Positions 53,381-55,802 of a stretch of 55,802 nt of DNA are shown one piece after another. The position numbers and the translations under genes are program-made. Numbering within the stretch: position 1 is the first letter of the stretch; every line of letters starts with the position of its first letter. The stretch spans positions 1-55,802 of the forward strand of contig CAYVZZ010000002.1 of NCBI GenBank assembly GCA_964456185.1, written 5' to 3'. Source of the DNA: CAYVZZ01 sp964456185 (GTDB lineage: Bacteria > Pseudomonadota > Gammaproteobacteria > Pseudomonadales > Alcanivoracaceae). The notes below the pieces were generated by a model. That model was not told the DNA's origin. It ran no database searches and worked only from the letters and a program-made list of their open reading frames with translations.

Positions 53381-55802
53381 TTACTCATCGGCGTTGTCTT
53401 GATCAACATTTTGCTCAACATTTTTCTCAACAACGTCACCTTCAAAGTCTTCTTCGTCGTCATCGATATCGGCGACACGTGCCAACCCAACCAGCTTCTC
53501 GCCTTTACCCAGACGAATCAGGCGCACGCCCTGGGTGCTACGACTCAGGTGGCTAATTTCATCCACGCGGGTGCGCACCAAGGTGCCCTGGTTGGAAATC
53601 AGCATCAGGTCACCACCACCAAACACTTGAGTGGCGCCAATCAAATCACCATTGCGCTCGTTAACGACCATGCCGATTACGCCCTGAACACCGCGACCTT
53701 TGGTAGCAAACTCACTCACATCGGTACGTTTACCGTAACCATGCACAGAGGCCGTGAGCAGCTGACCTTCCTCTTCAGGAACAATCAGCGCGATCACTTT
53801 GGCACCATCTTTCAGCTTCATGCCGCGCACACCGCGGGCAGTACGTCCCATGGAGCGCACCTGGTCTTGGTGGAAACGCGCCACTTTACCGTTGCTGGCC
53901 ACCAGCATGATGTCTTCATGGCCTTGCGTCACCGCCACATTTACCAGGGCTTCATCGTCTTGCGTGCGAATGGCAATCAAGCCGGTCTTGCGTGGCCGCG
54001 CGAAATGCTCCATGGCAACCCGCTTCACCACACCGCTAGACAGCGCAAAGAAAATATAAGGGCCGGCGGCTGTGTCTTCCGTGGAATCGTCCGCTTCGTC
54101 CAACGCCACCTCATCGTCCGTATCGTCATCGTCTTCATTATCGGCCGCGCGCGAACGCACAAACTCGGCGTCCAGCTTGAGAATGGCGGTAATACGTTCG
54201 TCTTTTTCCAGCGCCGGGATGAGATTAACAATCGGCTTACCGCGCGAGGCGCGACTGCCTTGCGGCAACTCGAATACGCGCAACCAATACACCTTACCGA
54301 TGCTACTAAAGCACAGCAGGGTATCGTGCGTGCCTGCCACTAGCAGGTGGTCGACATAATCTTCATCTTTCATCTTGGTGGCGGCTTTACCGCGGCCACC
54401 GCGACGCTGGGCACGGTAATCGGCCAGCGGCTGAATCTTGGCGTAGCCGCCGTGGGAGAAGGTCGCCACCACCTGCTCGTTGGGAATCAAATCTTCAACG
54501 GTGAAATCTTCTTTCGAGGTGAGAATTTCGGTGCGACGCTCGTCGCCATAATCGTTGCGCACATTGCGCAGCTCTTCACGAATCACTTCCAGCAGCTTCT
54601 CGCTGTCGGCCAAAATCGCCATCAGCTCGCGGATTCTCTCCAGCAGCTCCTGGTAATTTTGCACCAACTTGTCTTGCTCAAGGCCGGTCAGCTTTTGCAA
54701 CTTCATGTCGAGAATGGCTTGCGCCTGAGCCGGACTCAGGTGGTATTCGCCATCGTGCATGCCATATTGTTCTTCCAGCCCGTCCGGACGGCAGGCATCG
54801 TCGCCACCGGCACGTTCCAGCATGGCAGTCACCTGCCCTGGCGGCCACCCTTTGGCCACCAAGCGAACGCGTGCCTCGGCACCACTGGGTGATTCTTTAA
54901 TGAGCTGAATCACTTCATCGATATTGGCCAGGGCTACGGCCAGACCTTCCAAAATATGCCCTTTTTCACGCGCTTTACGCAGCTCGTAAACCGTGCGACG
55001 CGTCACCACTTCGCGGCGATGACGAATAAAAGCTTCCAGCAATTGCTTCAGGTTCAAAGTGCGCGGCTGGCCATCGACCAAGGCCACCACATTAATACCA
55101 AATACATTCTGCATTTGGGTTTGCGCGTATAGGTTATTGAGCACCACCTCGGCGTTTTCGCCACGGCGCAGTTCAATAACAATGCGCATGCCGTCCTTGT
55201 CCGACTCGTCACGCAGCTCGGTAATGCCTTCGATGCGCTTTTCACGCACCAGCGCCGCAATCTTCTCAATCAGCTTGGCTTTATTAACCTGATAGGGAAT
55301 CTCGTTGACGATAATGGCCTGCTTGCCATTTTTCGGATTTGTTTCGATATCGGCGCGAGCACGCAAATAAATACGCCCGCGACCGGTACGGTAGGCCTGC
55401 ACAATGCCCGCCCGGCCATTAATAATGCCGGCAGTGGGGAAATCCGGCCCTTTGATGTAATCCATCAACTGGTCGATGGTTAAATCCGGCTCGTTAATCA
55501 ACGCCAAACAGCCATCAATCACCTCGTTGAGATTATGCGGCGGAATGTTGGTCGCCATGCCCACGGCAATACCCGAGGAACCATTTACCAACAAATTCGG
55601 CAGACGTGTCGGCAACACAGAAGGAATGCGCTCGGTGCCGTCGTAGTTATCAACAAAATCGACGGTTTCTTTATCCAGGTCGGCTAGCAAATCATGGCTA
55701 ATTTTCGCCATACGCACTTCGGTATAACGCATGGCCGCTGGCGAATCACCATCGACCGAACCAAAGTTACCCTGCCCGTCGACCAGCATGTAGCGCAGCG
55801 AA
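53381..55802 (-). CDS. gyrA: DNA gyrase subunit A, partial (N-terminus beyond right edge)
   Basis: DNA-cutting subunit of gyrase; 807 codons are visible, starting just before MLVDGQGNFGSVDGD, so about 110 residues including most of the quinolone-resistance region are missing. The catalytic Tyr is in AAMRYTEVRMAK. The coiled-coil and C-terminal wrapping domain follow, with the GyrA box QRRGGRGK. An acidic segment (NEDDDDTDDE and beyond, about 54060-54170) interrupts the C-terminal domain, which ends in a further acidic tail. serC follows after 38 bases. Confidence 0.97.
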   Translation of the reverse strand, partial: SLRYMLVDGQGNFGSVDGDSPAAMRYTEVRMAKISHDLLADLDKETVDFVDNYDGTERIPSVLPTRLPNLLVNGSSGIAVGMATNIPPHNLNEVIDGCLALINEPDLTIDQLMDYIKGPDFPTAGIINGRAGIVQAYRTGRGRIYLRARADIETNPKNGKQAIIVNEIPYQVNKAKLIEKIAALVREKRIEGITELRDESDKDGMRIVIELRRGENAEVVLNNLYAQTQMQNVFGINVVALVDGQPRTLNLKQLLEAFIRHRREVVTRRTVYELRKAREKGHILEGLAVALANIDEVIQLIKESPSGAEARVRLVAKGWPPGQVTAMLERAGGDDACRPDGLEEQYGMHDGEYHLSPAQAQAILDMKLQKLTGLEQDKLVQNYQELLERIRELMAILADSEKLLEVIREELRNVRNDYGDERRTEILTSKEDFTVEDLIPNEQVVATFSHGGYAKIQPLADYRAQRRGGRGKAATKMKDEDYVDHLLVAGTHDTLLCFSSIGKVYWLRVFELPQGSRASRGKPIVNLIPALEKDERITAILKLDAEFVRSRAADNEDDDDTDDEVALDEADDSTEDTAAGPYIFFALSSGVVKRVAMEHFARPRKTGLIAIRTQDDEALVNVAVTQGHEDIMLVASNGKVARFHQDQVRSMGRTARGVRGMKLKDGAKVIALIVPEEEGQLLTASVHGYGKRTDVSEFATKGRGVQGVIGMVVNERNGDLIGATQVFGGGDLMLISNQGTLVRTRVDEISHLSRSTQGVRLIRLGKGEKLVGLARVADIDDDEEDFEGDVVEKNVEQNVDQDNADE

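Noticed and set aside
53399..54343. Plus-strand open frame of 314 codons opposite gyrA
   Set aside because: It mirrors the gyrA C-terminal domain and has no own start context or domain.

Overview
The window is chromosomal DNA from a gammaproteobacterium outside the enteric group. Two conserved blocks point to the Pseudomonadales/Oceanospirillales side of the class. The first is pilZ-holB-tmk-mltG-fabF-acpP-fabG-fabD-plsX-rpmF-yceD-maf-sppA-rluC, divergent from rne. The second is gyrA-serC-pheA-hisC-(tyrA-aroA fusion)-cmk-rpsA-ihfB-lapA-lapB-pyrF-comEA. The tyrA-aroA fusion, a ribosome modulation factor with a C-terminal extension, and the absence of fabH and pabC from the fatty acid cluster all fit this placement. 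No rRNA, tRNA, insertion sequence or CRISPR array was seen inside the window.

Layout. (1) Positions 1-8,400 are an accessory, defence-flavoured region. It starts with a type II-C CRISPR locus: cas9 followed by cas1, which runs off the left edge. A structured intergenic region upstream of cas9 may encode the tracrRNA. Next come a Phd/RelE-ParE toxin-antitoxin pair, a Fic gene broken by an internal deletion, a HEPN-domain gene, a PIN-toxin/HTH-antitoxin pair with a repeat-filled promoter, and a DUF3293 gene. (2) Positions 8,447-18,762 hold recC and recB, a nitroreductase and a small membrane protein, then recD and a DUF3617 periplasmic protein. (3) Positions 18,833-22,745 hold a glutaredoxin-like gene, rlmL (bifunctional RlmKL type), rmf and pyrD. 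(4) Positions 22,799-33,852 are the lipid/cell-envelope/DNA-replication block from pilZ to rluC, all on the minus strand. (5) Positions 33,853-37,262 hold the long rne leader and rne, with a very large low-complexity scaffold domain. (6) Positions 37,282-42,178 are a loose group: DegP-like protease, CoA-transferase, group III truncated haemoglobin, Mpo1-like membrane protein and serine hydrolase. (7) Positions 42,216-55,802 are the comEA-to-gyrA block on the minus strand, with gyrA cut by the right edge.

How it works together. The left region combines adaptive immunity (Cas9/Cas1) with toxin modules and sits directly beside RecBCD, the main exonuclease acting on phage and broken DNA. The middle block couples phospholipid and fatty acid synthesis to replication, thymidylate supply and peptidoglycan processing. 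The right block links aromatic amino acid, serine and pyrimidine synthesis to translation (S1), nucleoid structure (IHF) and LPS control (LapAB). Several regulatory structures can be read directly: strong terminators after acpP, rpmF, rpsA, rmf, recD/DUF3617 and rne; a two-hairpin rpsA leader; and an rne leader whose only purine-rich ribosome-binding-like stretch is paired in a hairpin.

The most interesting lead is the cas9 upstream region. It shows a possible anti-repeat, stacked hairpins with identical GACG loops and a terminator-like stem, consistent with an unannotated tracrRNA. The CRISPR repeat needed to prove it lies outside the window.
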